Below, piece by piece: positions 1 through 10,162 of a DNA stretch of 64,000 bases. The stretch spans positions 124,001-188,000 of the forward strand of contig NZ_CANMTE010000005.1 in assembly GCF_947500795.1 (NCBI RefSeq). Direction: 5' to 3'. The position numbers were made by a program, and so were the translations under genes. The stretch's first letter is position 1, and each line of letters begins with the position of its first letter. A model generated the notes under the pieces. It saw nothing but the letters and a program-made list of their open reading frames with translations, did not search any database and had not been told where the DNA came from. The stretch is from an uncultured Gelidibacter sp. GTDB taxonomy: Bacteria > Bacteroidota > Bacteroidia > Flavobacteriales > Flavobacteriaceae.

Positions 1-1
1 T

Positions 2-67
2 AACTATCTGGATAATCCAGACGCGCGTCGTTTTGGAGTTACGGGAAGTTTTGGTTTTAATTTTTAA
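2..67 (+). CDS. C-terminal end of an outer-membrane beta-barrel protein (partial)
   Basis: An open frame enters from the left edge and stops with TAA at 65-67. The last 21 residues end in GSFGFNF. Alternating aromatic and small residues with a terminal Phe are typical of the last strand of a TonB-dependent receptor or similar beta-barrel, where the final Phe is part of the BAM recognition signal. Only the end is visible, so the family is an inference. It converges on the minus-strand gene that follows, with a 20-nt gap. Confidence 0.5.
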   Translation, partial: NYLDNPDARRFGVTGSFGFNF

Positions 68-87
68 GGTATCATCCAGCGTTTTCC

Positions 88-618
88 TTAAGGATCCAAA
101 CGTTTGGTTTTGATGTTTTTTAATAATCCCTTCCCGAATTCTTTCAAATTGCCGGCTAATCTTAAATGTGGACTTGGGATTTTGTCGAGAATGAGTTCTA
201 ATTTACCTATGGCAGAATCGACATTTTTCTCATTCAATTCGCTCATCTTTATGCGTTCAACAATTTGAATGTGCGGATCTAAACTGGGTACGCCTTTTAC
301 AAACAATCTGTAGATGTATCCGATTTCGACCACTTGACTATTTTGGAAATACGTGCGTTTCCCATCAATGTTTTTATAGGGTTCCACATGAATTATAAAA
401 TCTGATTTTTCAGCGCCAGAAAGGTAGCCTTTTTCAAATTCGGATTGCTTTTCGGTGCGCATTTGATCGAGAATCTGATTTTTTTCTTTCTCAAAATCAA
501 TTTCTATCGCCCTCAATGCGGCCATCTGCTTCTGTTTTTGTTGTGAATTAACAATCAAAAGGATGATGATCCAAATAAGTGATGCAGCGATTATTCCTAT
601 TAATATATCTTGTGTCAT
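88..618 (-). CDS. Membrane-anchored hypothetical protein with coiled coil
   Basis: This 176-residue protein is not recognised. Residues 5-24 are strongly hydrophobic (IGIIAASLIWIIILLIV) and look like one N-terminal membrane anchor. Residues 25-65 are rich in Gln, Lys and Glu and probably form a coiled coil. The rest is a soluble domain of about 110 residues without a motif I can name. The topology suggests a single-pass inner-membrane protein with a cytoplasmic coiled-coil domain. It is transcribed away from ppa across a 318-nt divergent region. No function is proposed. Confidence 0.7.
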   Translation of the reverse strand: MTQDILIGIIAASLIWIIILLIVNSQQKQKQMAALRAIEIDFEKEKNQILDQMRTEKQSEFEKGYLSGAEKSDFIIHVEPYKNIDGKRTYFQNSQVVEIGYIYRLFVKGVPSLDPHIQIVERIKMSELNEKNVDSAIGKLELILDKIPSPHLRLAGNLKEFGKGLLKNIKTKRLDP

Positions 619-837
619 ATGGTTATTCTCTTAATTCTGCTTCAAAAGAAGTGATTTTCGCTTAAATAATGCGAGTTTAAACTATAAGTAGCGTCACAAA
701 ATCAACTACCACAAAATACAATGTTTTGACCACAGTCACAATAAATATTCGAGGGTTGTTAGAGTGTGACTGGTATAATAGCATTCGTAATAATTACAAG
801 GTTTAACTGCTTGTTTCAAAATAACTGTAGCCTAAAA

Positions 838-867
838 TTGCAGATCACAAAGAGTTGCGTATCTTTG
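838..867 (+). promoter_or_regulatory. Candidate flavobacterial promoter for ppa
   Basis: TTG (838-840), a 19-nt spacer and TATCTTTG (860-867) fit the flavobacterial housekeeping consensus TTG-N17-23-TAnnTTTG. The start codon of ppa lies 69 nt downstream. The rest of the divergent region 619-936 is AT-rich and shows no gene or strong hairpin. Confidence 0.6.
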
Positions 868-936
868 CACGCCGAAAAAATTGAAGAACGACTAACATAA
901 GCCGCTATTAAAAAGGCTACTAAAATAAAAAATATC

Positions 937-1464
937 ATGAGTCCAAAAGGAAAAAGCACGTTTGATGTGTTGATTGAAATACCAAAAGGAAGCCGTAACA
1001 AATACGAATACGATTTTGAATTAAAGAAAATCCGTTTTGACCGTTTGTTGTTTTCTTCTATGATGTATCCTGCTGACTACGGTTTCATTCCTGAAACTTT
1101 AGCTTTAGATGGAGATCCATTAGACGTTTTGGTATTAGGTACTGAACCTACTTTCCCAATGTGCGTAATGGAAGTAAAACCTATTGGTGTGTTCCATATG
1201 GCAGATGAAAAAGGAAACGATGAGAAAGTCATTTGTGTTCCAGTTTCTGATCCTATTTGGAATACCCTTAACGACTTGGGTGATGTGAACCCACATCAAA
1301 TAAAAGAAATCGAGCATTTCTTCCAAGTTTATAAAGATTTAGAAAAGAAAAAAGTTGACGTTGGAGGATGGGGAGATGCAAAAGAAGCATACGACATTCT
1401 ACAAAAATGTGTGGAGCGTTATGAAAATAGCGAGCACAAAACCAACGGGAATTTTACCATCTAA
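937..1464 (+). CDS. ppa: Inorganic pyrophosphatase, family I
   Basis: This 175-residue cytoplasmic enzyme hydrolyses pyrophosphate to two phosphates with Mg2+ and pulls biosynthetic reactions forward. The family signature DGDPLDVLVLG is present at about residues 66-76, with the metal-binding aspartates of the D-x-D-P-x-D motif. YPADYGFIPET just before it is also typical. Length matches bacterial family I enzymes. A clear terminator follows, then hppA, so a soluble and a membrane-bound pyrophosphatase are neighbours. Confidence 0.96.
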   Translation: MSPKGKSTFDVLIEIPKGSRNKYEYDFELKKIRFDRLLFSSMMYPADYGFIPETLALDGDPLDVLVLGTEPTFPMCVMEVKPIGVFHMADEKGNDEKVICVPVSDPIWNTLNDLGDVNPHQIKEIEHFFQVYKDLEKKKVDVGGWGDAKEAYDILQKCVERYENSEHKTNGNFTI

Positions 1465-1489
1465 TAGAGTTCCAATTTATTAAATATTC

Positions 1490-1525
1490 AAAACCTCTTA
1501 TATTACATAAGGGGTTTTCTTGTTT
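1490..1525 (+). terminator. Rho-independent terminator after ppa
   Basis: AAAACCTCTTAT (1490-1501) pairs with ATAAGGGGTTTT (1507-1518), a 12-bp stem with one G-U pair and a short loop, followed by a T-rich tract. It separates ppa from hppA transcription. Confidence 0.8.
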
Positions 1526-1585
1526 ATCGGTGTTTTTTTTAATTACTTTAGCAATCGTTTAACACTTTTTAACTAAACTAATTAT

Positions 1586-3976
1586 ATGGGATCACTGATG
1601 ATTTATATGCCTATTGCAATGGCCGCTTTAGGATTAATTTACATGCTAATAAAGAAGTCTTGGGTTATGAAACAAGACGCTGGAGATGGTAAAATGAAAG
1701 AAATTTCAGATCACATCTATGAAGGCGCCCTTGCTTTTTTAAATGCAGAGTACCGATTGCTGGCAATTTTTGTAGTCGTAGTGAGTGTATTGCTTGCTAT
1801 CGTTTCAGTAATCGTTCCAACAACACATTGGCTCATTGTAATTGCTTTTATTTTTGGAGCAGTATTTTCAGCTTTCGCAGGAAATATTGGGATGAAAATC
1901 GCTACTAAAACTAACGTTAGAACTACACAGGCGGCAAAAACCAGTTTACCAAATGCACTAAAAATCTCTTTTGGAGGTGGAACTGTTATGGGACTTGGTG
2001 TTGCTGGATTGGCAGTTTTAGGATTAACTACATTCTTTATAATTTTCTTTTGGTTCTTTATGGGGAGTACCTGGACCAACACTATGGACATGACCATTGT
2101 TTTGGAAACCCTTGCTGGTTTCTCGCTTGGTGCAGAATCTATTGCATTATTTGCGCGTGTTGGTGGTGGAATCTATACTAAGGCTGCCGATGTTGGTGCC
2201 GATTTAGTTGGTAAAGTGGAAGCGGGTATTCCTGAGGACGATCCGCGTAACCCTGCAACCATTGCAGATAACGTTGGTGATAATGTTGGTGATGTTGCTG
2301 GTATGGGAGCCGATTTATTCGGGTCTTATGTTGCAACTGTTTTAGCAGCTATGGTGCTTGGTAATTATGTAATTAAAGATATGGGCGGCGCTATTTCCGA
2401 TGGATTTGGCGGTATTGGTCCAATCTTACTACCAATGGCAATTGCAGGCGCGGGAATTATTATTTCTGTAATCGGAACGATGTTGGTTAAAATAAAAAGT
2501 AACGACGCCAAGGAAGCGCAAGTTATGGGGGCTTTAAACCTTGGTAACTGGGTGTCTATTGCATTAGTTGCAATCTCTTGTTTCGCTTTGGTAACTTGGA
2601 TGTTGCCAGAAACCATGCAGATGAATTTCTTTGGTGAAGGACTACAGGATATTTCTTCAATGCGTGTTTTCTATGCTACTTTAGTTGGTTTGGTTGTGGG
2701 TGCAGTCATTTCATCCGTAACAGAGTATTATACAGGTTTGGGTAAAAAACCTATTTTGAAAATTGTACAACAATCGAGTACTGGTGCAGGAACTAACATT
2801 ATTGCAGGTTTAGCAACAGGAATGATCTCTACTTTTCCATCTGTATTATTATTTGCTGGCGCCATTTGGGCCTCTTATGCATTTGCAGGATTCTACGGTG
2901 TAGCATTAGCGGCATCAGCAATGATGGCAACTACGGCCATGCAGTTAGCTATTGATGCTTTCGGACCTATTTCTGATAACGCAGGGGGTATTGCTGAAAT
3001 GAGTGAGCAAGATCCTATTGTAAGAGAGCGTACGGACATCTTGGATTCTGTTGGAAATACCACCGCTGCTACTGGTAAAGGTTTCGCTATTGCCTCCGCG
3101 GCACTGACCTCATTGGCTTTATTTGCGGCTTATGTAACATTTACAGGAATTGACGGCATAAATATTTTTAAAGCACCTGTTTTGGCGATGTTGTTCGTGG
3201 GTGGAATGGTACCTGTAGTGTTTTCAGCGCTTGCGATGAATGCTGTAGGTAAAGCAGCCATGCAAATGGTTGAAGAAGTACGTCGTCAGTTTAGGGAAAT
3301 TCCAGGAATTATGGAAGGTACCGGGAAACCTCAATACGATAAATGTGTGGCTATTTCAACTGAAGCGTCCCTAAGAGAAATGATGCTGCCAGGATTGTTG
3401 ACTATTGGTTTTCCTTTGGTTATTGCATTTGTGCCGATGATTTTCGGAATGAACAATTTAGCGATTGCTGAAATGCTAGGGGGTTATATGGCTGGTGTTA
3501 CCGTAAGTGGTGTGCTTTGGGCTATTTTCCAAAATAACGCTGGTGGCGCTTGGGACAACGCTAAAAAATCTTTTGAAGCTGGTGTATTAATCAATGGCGA
3601 AATGACCTATAAAGGCTCTGATGCACATAAAGCGGCCGTTACGGGTGATACTGTTGGAGATCCTTTTAAGGATACCTCCGGACCATCAATGAATATTTTA
3701 ATTAAGTTGACCTGTTTAATTGGATTGGTAATCGCTCCAATTTTAGGAGGTCATACTATTGAAACTGCCGTTGTTAAAACGGAGTTTGTTGAGGGTACTA
3801 ATGGTGTTACTGATGCTCTTGATGTTGAAATGGTAACAGTAGATGCTGATAACGCGAAGGCTGTTATTACTAGAACTTTTACCGAGAATGGTAAAGTTAT
3901 GAAAGAAGAACGTGTTGTGGAAGGTACTTTGGAAGAAGTAAGAGCTGCCATAGACAATCTGAAGAAAAATAAATAG
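1586..3976 (+). CDS. hppA: Membrane-bound ion-translocating pyrophosphatase (K+-dependent type)
   Basis: This 796-residue integral membrane protein couples pyrophosphate hydrolysis to pumping H+ or Na+ across the inner membrane. It has many hydrophobic helices and the family signatures [17 protein letters not shown] and [19 protein letters not shown] near residues 198-250, which carry the pyrophosphate- and Mg-binding aspartates. The string [13 protein letters not shown] has Ala where K+-independent enzymes carry Lys, which points to the K+-dependent class. The ion pumped cannot be read securely from the sequence. An extra polar C-terminal stretch of about 60 residues (rich in V, T, E, K) follows the last helix and is longer than usual. 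Confidence 0.96.
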   Translation: MGSLMIYMPIAMAALGLIYMLIKKSWVMKQDAGDGKMKEISDHIYEGALAFLNAEYRLLAIFVVVVSVLLAIVSVIVPTTHWLIVIAFIFGAVFSAFAGNIGMKIATKTNVRTTQAAKTSLPNALKISFGGGTVMGLGVAGLAVLGLTTFFIIFFWFFMGSTWTNTMDMTIVLETLAGFSLGAESIALFARVGGGIYTKAADVGADLVGKVEAGIPEDDPRNPATIADNVGDNVGDVAGMGADLFGSYVATVLAAMVLGNYVIKDMGGAISDGFGGIGPILLPMAIAGAGIIISVIGTMLVKIKSNDAKEAQVMGALNLGNWVSIALVAISCFALVTWMLPETMQMNFFGEGLQDISSMRVFYATLVGLVVGAVISSVTEYYTGLGKKPILKIVQQSSTGAGTNIIAGLATGMISTFPSVLLFAGAIWASYAFAGFYGVALAASAMMATTAMQLAIDAFGPISDNAGGIAEMSEQDPIVRERTDILDSVGNTTAATGKGFAIASAALTSLALFAAYVTFTGIDGINIFKAPVLAMLFVGGMVPVVFSALAMNAVGKAAMQMVEEVRRQFREIPGIMEGTGKPQYDKCVAISTEASLREMMLPGLLTIGFPLVIAFVPMIFGMNNLAIAEMLGGYMAGVTVSGVLWAIFQNNAGGAWDNAKKSFEAGVLINGEMTYKGSDAHKAAVTGDTVGDPFKDTSGPSMNILIKLTCLIGLVIAPILGGHTIETAVVKTEFVEGTNGVTDALDVEMVTVDADNAKAVITRTFTENGKVMKEERVVEGTLEEVRAAIDNLKKNK

Positions 3977-4004
3977 AACAAACATTTGTACTAAAATTCT
4001 TAAT

Positions 4005-4041
4005 AAAGGCTATGTCTCAATGATGTAGCCTTTTCTTTTTT
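4005..4041 (+). terminator. Rho-independent terminator after hppA
   Basis: AAAGGCTA (4005-4012) pairs with TAGCCTTT (4026-4033), followed by a T-rich tract to 4041. It ends only 16 nt before the next start codon. Confidence 0.8.
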
Positions 4042-4057
4042 TAGTAACTTAGTCTTT

Positions 4058-5323
4058 ATGAACTACGACGATTTAACCACATTAGGTATCGCCTTTGGAC
4101 TTGGCTTATTAGTAGGCTTGCAACGTCAGCGGAGTAAAAGTGAAATGGCCGGTGTACGGACGTTTACCTTAATATCCATGTTGGGCGTCATGGCAGGATT
4201 TCTGTCCCGCGAATATGACAATCCGTTTATTCTTCCTGCTTTAGGGCTATGTGTGGCTGCCATGCTAATGATGGCGAATTTCATAAAAGTCAAAAAATTT
4301 GATCAAGCTGATGTTGGTCAGACCACTGAAGTAGCTGCGCTCTTAATGTTTGCCATTGGGGCCTATCTTGTGATGGGAAGTCAGTTGGTGGGTGTATTTG
4401 TGGGTGCCACTATGGCTGTGTTGCTCTACATAAAAGAGAAATTGCATGACTTTATAGATAGTTTAAGTAATAAAGATTTATCGGCAATTATGACCTTGGT
4501 GGGGATAAGTTTGATTGTCCTTCCTATTTTACCGGACAGAACATTCGGCCCTTTGGATGTTATCAATCCGAAAAACATTTGGCTCATGGTCACACTTATT
4601 GTTGGTATAAGTGTGTTCGGTTATTTTATCTATAAACTCGTCGATAAGAAAATGGGAATCATTTTCAATGGTATTTTGGGCGGATTGATTAGCAGTACAG
4701 CAACAACTGTAAGTTATGCCAGAAAGACCAAAGATCAGGCGTCTATTAGTAAAATGGCCATTTTTGTAATAACAACTGCGTCAATGGTCTCGATGATTCG
4801 TGTGCTTGTTGAAATTGCAGTAGTGGTGCCAGAGAAATTGAGTAGGTTATTTCTGCCGATTCTTGCCGAAATTGTCATTGTAGCACTCTTGTCTATCGGC
4901 TTGTTTTATTTGGTGAATAAAGAGTCGAAGGATGAAAAAATGCCTGAGCCTGAAAATCCCGCGCAATTTAAAAGCGCCATCATTTTTGGGCTGCTGTATG
5001 GGTTTATCCTACTATTGGTAGCTTTTACAAAACGACAATTTGGTGATAATGCATTGTATATCGTTTCAATAATTAGTGGACTCACTGATGTTGATGCCAT
5101 TACGTTGTCTTTATCCCAAATGATGAAGTCTGATCGGTTAGAAACAGATTTAGGTTGGCGATTGATTTTATTGGCGGCGTTATCAAACCTCGTTTTTAAA
5201 GGGGTTATGGCGATTGTAATTGGGGCAAAAGAAATGGCGAAATGGGTAATAATGGTGTTCGGAATAGCTTTAATTACAGGATTATTAATTTTATGGCTTT
5301 GGCCAGATACTTGGCATTTTTAA
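4058..5323 (+). CDS. MgtC/SapB and DUF4010 domain membrane protein
   Basis: This is a 421-residue polytopic membrane protein. The N-terminal part (about residues 9-140) carries GLGLLVGLQRQRS and AGVRTFTLISMLG, typical of the MgtC/SapB fold. The C-terminal half (about 170-415) is a run of hydrophobic helices of the DUF4010 type, including GGLISSTATTVSYARK and SGLTDVDAITLS. The transport function of the family is not settled. The stop is followed after one base by the start of the App1-like gene, so the two are probably co-transcribed and translationally coupled. Confidence 0.85.
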   Translation: MNYDDLTTLGIAFGLGLLVGLQRQRSKSEMAGVRTFTLISMLGVMAGFLSREYDNPFILPALGLCVAAMLMMANFIKVKKFDQADVGQTTEVAALLMFAIGAYLVMGSQLVGVFVGATMAVLLYIKEKLHDFIDSLSNKDLSAIMTLVGISLIVLPILPDRTFGPLDVINPKNIWLMVTLIVGISVFGYFIYKLVDKKMGIIFNGILGGLISSTATTVSYARKTKDQASISKMAIFVITTASMVSMIRVLVEIAVVVPEKLSRLFLPILAEIVIVALLSIGLFYLVNKESKDEKMPEPENPAQFKSAIIFGLLYGFILLLVAFTKRQFGDNALYIVSIISGLTDVDAITLSLSQMMKSDRLETDLGWRLILLAALSNLVFKGVMAIVIGAKEMAKWVIMVFGIALITGLLILWLWPDTWHF

Positions 5324-5324
5324 T

Positions 5325-6329
5325 ATGGGATTATTCAAAAAAGACCCTTTACAGGTTATTGTTTTTCAAAGTTATGGCACGTCATCGCATTTATACGTTA
5401 GAGGTAGGGCGTTGGAAGACGAATCTATTGATTTGGAAGGGAAGCATCCAATAAAACTTTTAATCAACGCTTACAAGCGCTTTGAAACTGATGAAATAAG
5501 AAATACAACCTTGCTTCTGAAATTACCTAACGGAAGGATTTTTGAAACCGTTACTGATGACAAAGGGTATTTTTTGGTCGATTTCAATATAGAAGGTTTA
5601 GATGAATTAACTAACGAAGAAGGTTGGTTGTCTTTTGAATTGGCCTATAAAGATTTTACAAACACAAGAGTCATTCAGTTAGAAAACCGTTTTCCTGGTG
5701 AAATGCTGATTCCTTCAGAGCAAATTTCATTCGGCGTGGCGAGTGATATTGATGATACCATTTTACATACGGGCTTGGTCTCCATTCTTAAATGGCGGGT
5801 TATTTACAACACATTTCTGAAAAGAGCCTCCAAACGTTCACCTTTGGAAGGTGCTGCCGAATTTTATCACCAGTTGCACCGTGGAAAGAGTGGGGAAGAG
5901 GCCAATCCGATATTTTATGTGAGCCATAGCCCTTGGAATATGTACCGCTATTTGGAGTTTTTTCTAAAAAAGAACAATTTCCCTAAAGGTCCCATCTTAC
6001 TTCGTGATTTCGGTAATTTTTTGAATCGGAAGAAAAATGCCGAAAAGCCACAGAAACAACGTGAGATTTTAAACATCCTCAAGACTTATCCAGAATTAAA
6101 ACTTATTCTGATAGGCGATAGTGGCGAGCGCGATGCCGATATCTATCTGGAGATTGCAGAGCTTTACCCTGACCGAATCTTAGCCATTTATTTGAGAAGT
6201 GTAAAACATAAAAAGAAAATGTTCCGGGTAAAAAGTTTATATGAAAATTACAAAACGGTTCCGGTGCTATTGGTAAATAGCAGCAAGGAAGCTATTGAGC
6301 ACGCGCGAGAAAACGGCTTTATTGCATAA
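5325..6329 (+). CDS. App1-like phosphatase domain protein (DUF2183)
   Basis: This 334-residue protein carries the DUF2183 domain of the App1 family, whose yeast member is a phosphatidate phosphatase of the HAD type. The motif GVASDIDDTILHTG near residues 138-151 supplies the DxDxT catalytic aspartates. A second conserved block, LILIGDSGERDADIY near residue 265, matches the HAD acidic motif. The N-terminal 130 residues resemble a beta-rich domain. Lipid phosphatase activity is inferred from the family only. The start ATG lies one base after the upstream stop, indicating an operon. Confidence 0.85.
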   Translation: MGLFKKDPLQVIVFQSYGTSSHLYVRGRALEDESIDLEGKHPIKLLINAYKRFETDEIRNTTLLLKLPNGRIFETVTDDKGYFLVDFNIEGLDELTNEEGWLSFELAYKDFTNTRVIQLENRFPGEMLIPSEQISFGVASDIDDTILHTGLVSILKWRVIYNTFLKRASKRSPLEGAAEFYHQLHRGKSGEEANPIFYVSHSPWNMYRYLEFFLKKNNFPKGPILLRDFGNFLNRKKNAEKPQKQREILNILKTYPELKLILIGDSGERDADIYLEIAELYPDRILAIYLRSVKHKKKMFRVKSLYENYKTVPVLLVNSSKEAIEHARENGFIA

Positions 6330-6362
6330 AAAAACCTCACAGATATCATGGTCTGTGAGGTT
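6328..6362 (-). terminator. Terminator between the App1-like gene and ppk1
   Basis: AACCTCACAG (6333-6342) and CTGTGAGGTT (6353-6362) form a perfect 10-bp stem. The A-run at 6328-6334 becomes a U-run in minus-strand transcripts, so it mainly serves ppk1. It can also stop plus-strand transcription less efficiently, because T residues after 6362 are few. Confidence 0.75.
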
Positions 6363-6386
6363 AGATTCTTGAGAGCGAAATTAATG

Positions 6387-8435
6387 CTACTTCAATTTTT
6401 TTATATACTCATAAATCTCATATTGAGATCTGATTTCAGGTTTTTTACCGATTTTTACGTACTCGTTTTTTTGTTCAGCGTCAATAATTCTGGCTTTAAC
6501 TGTATCGGCCAATTGAATATCGATAACATCTCTAATAATCTTAAAGTTGTCCGGGTCTAAAATTGGTGTCACCACCTCAATACGATGCGTTAAATTACGC
6601 GTCATCCAGTCGGCAGAACCGATAAACATTTTTTCCTCGCCGCCATTTCCAAAAATATAAACACGGCCATGTTCTAAAAAGCGATCTAAAATACTCGTCA
6701 CTTTTATGTTTTTACTCTGGCCTTTAATGCCGGGGACCAAACTACACATGCCTCTCACCAATAAATCGATTTTCACCCCTTTATTGCTGGCTTCATAGAG
6801 CAATTTGATCATTTTTTTATCCTCGAGGCTATTCATTTTTAAAATGATATGAGCTTCTTTGCCTGCTTGCGCCAAATGAATTTCCTTTTCTACCAAACTC
6901 ACAAATTTGTTGCGCATGGTAAAGGGTGAAATCAGTAGTTTTTTCGCTTTAGGAACGATAAAAATGCCCTCCAGGACTAAAAATAGTTTATTTAGATCTT
7001 CAGTTATCTTTTTATTGTTGGTCATCAAACCAAAATCGGTGTAAAGGGTTGACGTATCTTCGTTGAAATTCCCAGTTCCGATGTAGCAATACGGATTGAT
7101 TTCTTCCCCAATTTGACGCTCTATGTATAGAATTTTGGAATGTACTTTAATTCCAGGATAGCTATAAAGTACTTGAGCGCCGTTTTCTTTAAAAATTTCG
7201 CCCCATTTCAAATTGTTATGCTCGTCAAAACGGGCTTTCACCTCAATAAAAATAATAACCTTTTTACCGTTTTTTGCCGCTTTCGCAATGGCATTGTTCA
7301 GTCTTGACTCTTCAGCAACACGATACAAGGTCATTTTTATGGTGGTCACTTGTGGATCTTCTGCTGCCTCTTCCAAAAGTTTAATCACCGGTTCAAAAGA
7401 CTGATACGGATAATGCATCAATTGGTCTTTCGTGTCAATGGCCTCAAACATCGTTTTAAATTTTGAGGTTGCCGGATGGTCAATTGGAGGTAGTGGCTTA
7501 AATGAGAAATCCTTTTCTGTTGGATTTGGGAAACCGAAAAAATCCTTGAAATTATGATAGGTTCCACCTAAAATAATGTCCACATGCGTCACGTCTAAAG
7601 CTTTTTTTAAGACGTTTTGGAAATTTTCAGGCATACGCTGGTCAATTAAAACCCTAGTAGCTTGACCAGTTTCTCTTTTTGGAAGCGATTCCTTAATCTT
7701 TTCCATCAGATTCCCTGAAAACTCATCCTCTATATAAAGTTCAGCATCGCGAGAAATTTTTACCGCGTAAAACGAGATGTCGAGTTCTGAATGTGTTTTA
7801 TAAAGATTGTATTTGATGATGTCATCAATAAAGGTGATATAATGTTGTCCTTTATCCGTTGAAGAATCTCCTGGAAATACAAAAAAGCGAGGCTCATCTT
7901 TTGGAATTTGAACAATTTGAAACGAATCTTTTGAAAGCAACGCCGTAATGTAGGAGCTTTCATTTTCTACAAATACTGAATCTTTGGTCGAAAAAATCGT
8001 TTTCTCTAAATCTATTTTAGACTTTAAAGTCGATTCAAAATAGGCTTCAGCTGCTTTTTTTTGAGCTGCTGAGAAGTCTGAATGTTTTATTAAATGAATC
8101 CCTTCTTTTTTTAAATCGGGAATGATTTCATTTTGAATAAGCTTGCCAAATTCCTGCTGAAGGATGTCAACTTGTACCTTAATTTCAGCAAGCACACGAT
8201 TTGGTTTTGTGACCAATTTTCGGCGCAACGATTTGTCTAAATCCTTAATTTGTCTGATATCGGAAACCCTTACTCTAAAAAATTCATCCAAATTAGATGA
8301 AAAAATAGCCATGAACTTTATGCGCTCATAAAGTGGATTTCTCTTGTCTGCAACCTCTTGCAAGACACGGTGATTAAAGCGTAACCAAGAGAGATCCCGG
8401 TGGTAATACTTAGAGTTATAAAGTGGTAATGCCAT
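6387..8435 (-). CDS. ppk1: Polyphosphate kinase 1
   Basis: This 682-residue enzyme reversibly transfers the gamma-phosphate of ATP to inorganic polyphosphate. The N-terminal domain begins with YHRDLSWLRFNHRVLQEV, as in other PPK1 proteins. The two phospholipase-D-like catalytic domains carry KVHSKILYIE (the autophosphorylated His, about residue 430) and EHGRVYIFGN (second conserved His, about residue 590). Length is near the usual 690. It lies beside phosphate-metabolism genes (ppa, hppA), though on the opposite strand. The gene is separated from the upstream kinase gene by 116 nt. Confidence 0.96.
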   Translation of the reverse strand: MALPLYNSKYYHRDLSWLRFNHRVLQEVADKRNPLYERIKFMAIFSSNLDEFFRVRVSDIRQIKDLDKSLRRKLVTKPNRVLAEIKVQVDILQQEFGKLIQNEIIPDLKKEGIHLIKHSDFSAAQKKAAEAYFESTLKSKIDLEKTIFSTKDSVFVENESSYITALLSKDSFQIVQIPKDEPRFFVFPGDSSTDKGQHYITFIDDIIKYNLYKTHSELDISFYAVKISRDAELYIEDEFSGNLMEKIKESLPKRETGQATRVLIDQRMPENFQNVLKKALDVTHVDIILGGTYHNFKDFFGFPNPTEKDFSFKPLPPIDHPATSKFKTMFEAIDTKDQLMHYPYQSFEPVIKLLEEAAEDPQVTTIKMTLYRVAEESRLNNAIAKAAKNGKKVIIFIEVKARFDEHNNLKWGEIFKENGAQVLYSYPGIKVHSKILYIERQIGEEINPYCYIGTGNFNEDTSTLYTDFGLMTNNKKITEDLNKLFLVLEGIFIVPKAKKLLISPFTMRNKFVSLVEKEIHLAQAGKEAHIILKMNSLEDKKMIKLLYEASNKGVKIDLLVRGMCSLVPGIKGQSKNIKVTSILDRFLEHGRVYIFGNGGEEKMFIGSADWMTRNLTHRIEVVTPILDPDNFKIIRDVIDIQLADTVKARIIDAEQKNEYVKIGKKPEIRSQYEIYEYIKKLK

Positions 8436-8551
8436 AAATAAGTATCGATAATTTTCTCCCTTATTGGAGCCGTTAATTATTTTTAATTGAAATTCAGGAT
8501 TGGAAAATTACGATTTTATGACCAAAAAAATGTTAGAAAAATGATAAGGTC

Positions 8552-9166
8552 CTAAAATAGGCCATTAATCTCAGCATCAATCGTATTGATGATGCTTCCT
8601 AAATCTTCAGGATTTGCAACAAAATCTAAATTATCAACGTCAATTATTAAAAGCTTCCCTTTATTGTAGCCATGAATCCAAGCTTCATAACGTTCATTCA
8701 ATCGGCTTAAATAATCAATGCTGATGGAGTTTTCATAGTCACGACCGCGGCTGTGAATTTGCTTCACTAAGTTAGGAATTGAACTGCGCAAGTAAATAAG
8801 AAGATCCGGACCTTGAACAAAAGATTCCATCAACTCAAATAAAGACCTGTAATTTTCGAAATCACGGTTGGTCATTAAGCCCATAGCATGAAGGTTAGGC
8901 GCGAAAATGTGAGCATCTTCATAAATGGTTCGGTCCTGAATAATATCCTTACCGCTTTCGCGTATTAAAGAGATTTGTCTAAAACGGCTATTCAAAAAAT
9001 AGACTTGCAAATTGAAACTCCAACGTTCCATCTGGTTGTAGAAATCGTCCAAATATGGGTTGTCAACAACATCCTCCAATTGGGGTTCCCATCTGTAATG
9101 TTTGGCTAATAATTTTGTAAGCGTGGTTTTCCCTGCACCAATATTTCCGGCGATTGCAACATGCAT
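8552..9166 (-). CDS. Deoxynucleoside kinase
   Basis: This 204-residue cytoplasmic enzyme phosphorylates deoxynucleosides (salvage of dA, dG or dC). The P-loop GNIGAGKTT spans residues 7-15. The substrate motif RTIYEDAHIF (about residue 80) and the lid region with Arg residues (LRSSIPNLVKQIHSRGRDYE) are typical of the dCK/dGK family. Substrate preference cannot be read reliably. The start codon is 2 nt after the stop of the upstream exported protein, so the two genes are probably coupled. Confidence 0.9.
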   Translation of the reverse strand: MHVAIAGNIGAGKTTLTKLLAKHYRWEPQLEDVVDNPYLDDFYNQMERWSFNLQVYFLNSRFRQISLIRESGKDIIQDRTIYEDAHIFAPNLHAMGLMTNRDFENYRSLFELMESFVQGPDLLIYLRSSIPNLVKQIHSRGRDYENSISIDYLSRLNERYEAWIHGYNKGKLLIIDVDNLDFVANPEDLGSIINTIDAEINGLF

Positions 9167-9168
9167 AT

Positions 9169-9948
9169 TTAATTTGTTTTTAGTTGGAATTGATGAAGTG
9201 TTTCATCGGTGTAAATATACAAGGTTTCATTGGTTACTAAAAACTGTTTTATCAACAATTCAGGCAGTTGAATAGGTGTAAGTTGAGCGGTTTCTTTGGC
9301 TAAAAAATAGAGCCCGTTTTTAGTTTGAATAATTAAATTTCCATTCGATTCTTCCAATTTTATAAAGCCCTCGTTTTTAATTTTTGAAATAGTGCTACCA
9401 AAATAATTGTAGGTGTACAAATAATCTTCAGTCAACAACCAACTGTAATTGTAGTTGCTTTTAAGATCTAAAACATGCGATTGTACTGGCATTGTTGTGG
9501 CTCTAGTCTGATTGGATTTAAAATCGAATAGCTCTAACTGTTGTGCATCCTGATTAAAGATCCAGATGGTGTTATCCGATCCGGTAGAAGTATGCGTTAC
9601 ATTTTTATAAGGTTGGATGTTGTTGAAGTCAATTTTATAAATTTCAGAAAGCCGATTGTCCAACACAACAACCGTATTGAAATTCTTATATAAAACATGA
9701 ATTTTTAACGGATTGAAAGCGTGTGCCGAAGTGATAGTCCCTAACTGCACATTGCTATACGTGTAGTCCTTTGTGGGTTCGGTTTTGTAAATGACGTTAC
9801 CTAAGAGATAAAAAACAGTTCCAAAATTATCGATTTGAATAATCTGATCTGCTTTTAAAGGTTTGCTGGCTAAAGCTGTCGTCTCAATTTTTTCTTGTGA
9901 AAACAGAGGAGTTGAAAGAAATACTAGAAGGTATACGAGGCTTTTCAT
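9169..9948 (-). CDS. Exported hypothetical protein, possible beta-propeller
   Basis: The start at 9948 is chosen because MKSLVYLLVFLSTPLFSQ is a clear signal peptide; an upstream in-frame Met would add a non-signal extension. The 259-residue protein is rich in short beta-strand-like segments (for example QIDNFGTVFYLLGNVIYK and DNTIWIFNQDAQQLELFDF) that recur at roughly 40-residue spacing. This suggests a WD40-like or other beta-propeller fold. I do not recognise a named family. It sits 2 nt upstream of the deoxynucleoside kinase gene, although the predicted locations (periplasm versus cytoplasm) do not suggest a shared task. Confidence 0.75.
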   Translation of the reverse strand: MKSLVYLLVFLSTPLFSQEKIETTALASKPLKADQIIQIDNFGTVFYLLGNVIYKTEPTKDYTYSNVQLGTITSAHAFNPLKIHVLYKNFNTVVVLDNRLSEIYKIDFNNIQPYKNVTHTSTGSDNTIWIFNQDAQQLELFDFKSNQTRATTMPVQSHVLDLKSNYNYSWLLTEDYLYTYNYFGSTISKIKNEGFIKLEESNGNLIIQTKNGLYFLAKETAQLTPIQLPELLIKQFLVTNETLYIYTDETLHQFQLKTN

Positions 9949-10162
9949 TATGGATTGAAAATTACAAAATTCAATTATAATTATCAGATTTACTTTTAAT
10001 GAAATACTGAAGATCAATCATTCACACAAAAGACAGAATTTTAATAGCCTATGTTGTTTTTTAAGAGAGTTTTAACATTTGGAGTTTTAACTATTTCACC
10101 TTTTATGAGTCCAATCGACACAAAGTGTTGTTTTACAGCACGGCATCTTAATCAAATAAATT

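Noticed and set aside
816-1001. Minus-strand frame across the ppa promoter
   Set aside because: It overlaps the promoter and the start of ppa, has no recognisable domain and is explained as a chance frame.
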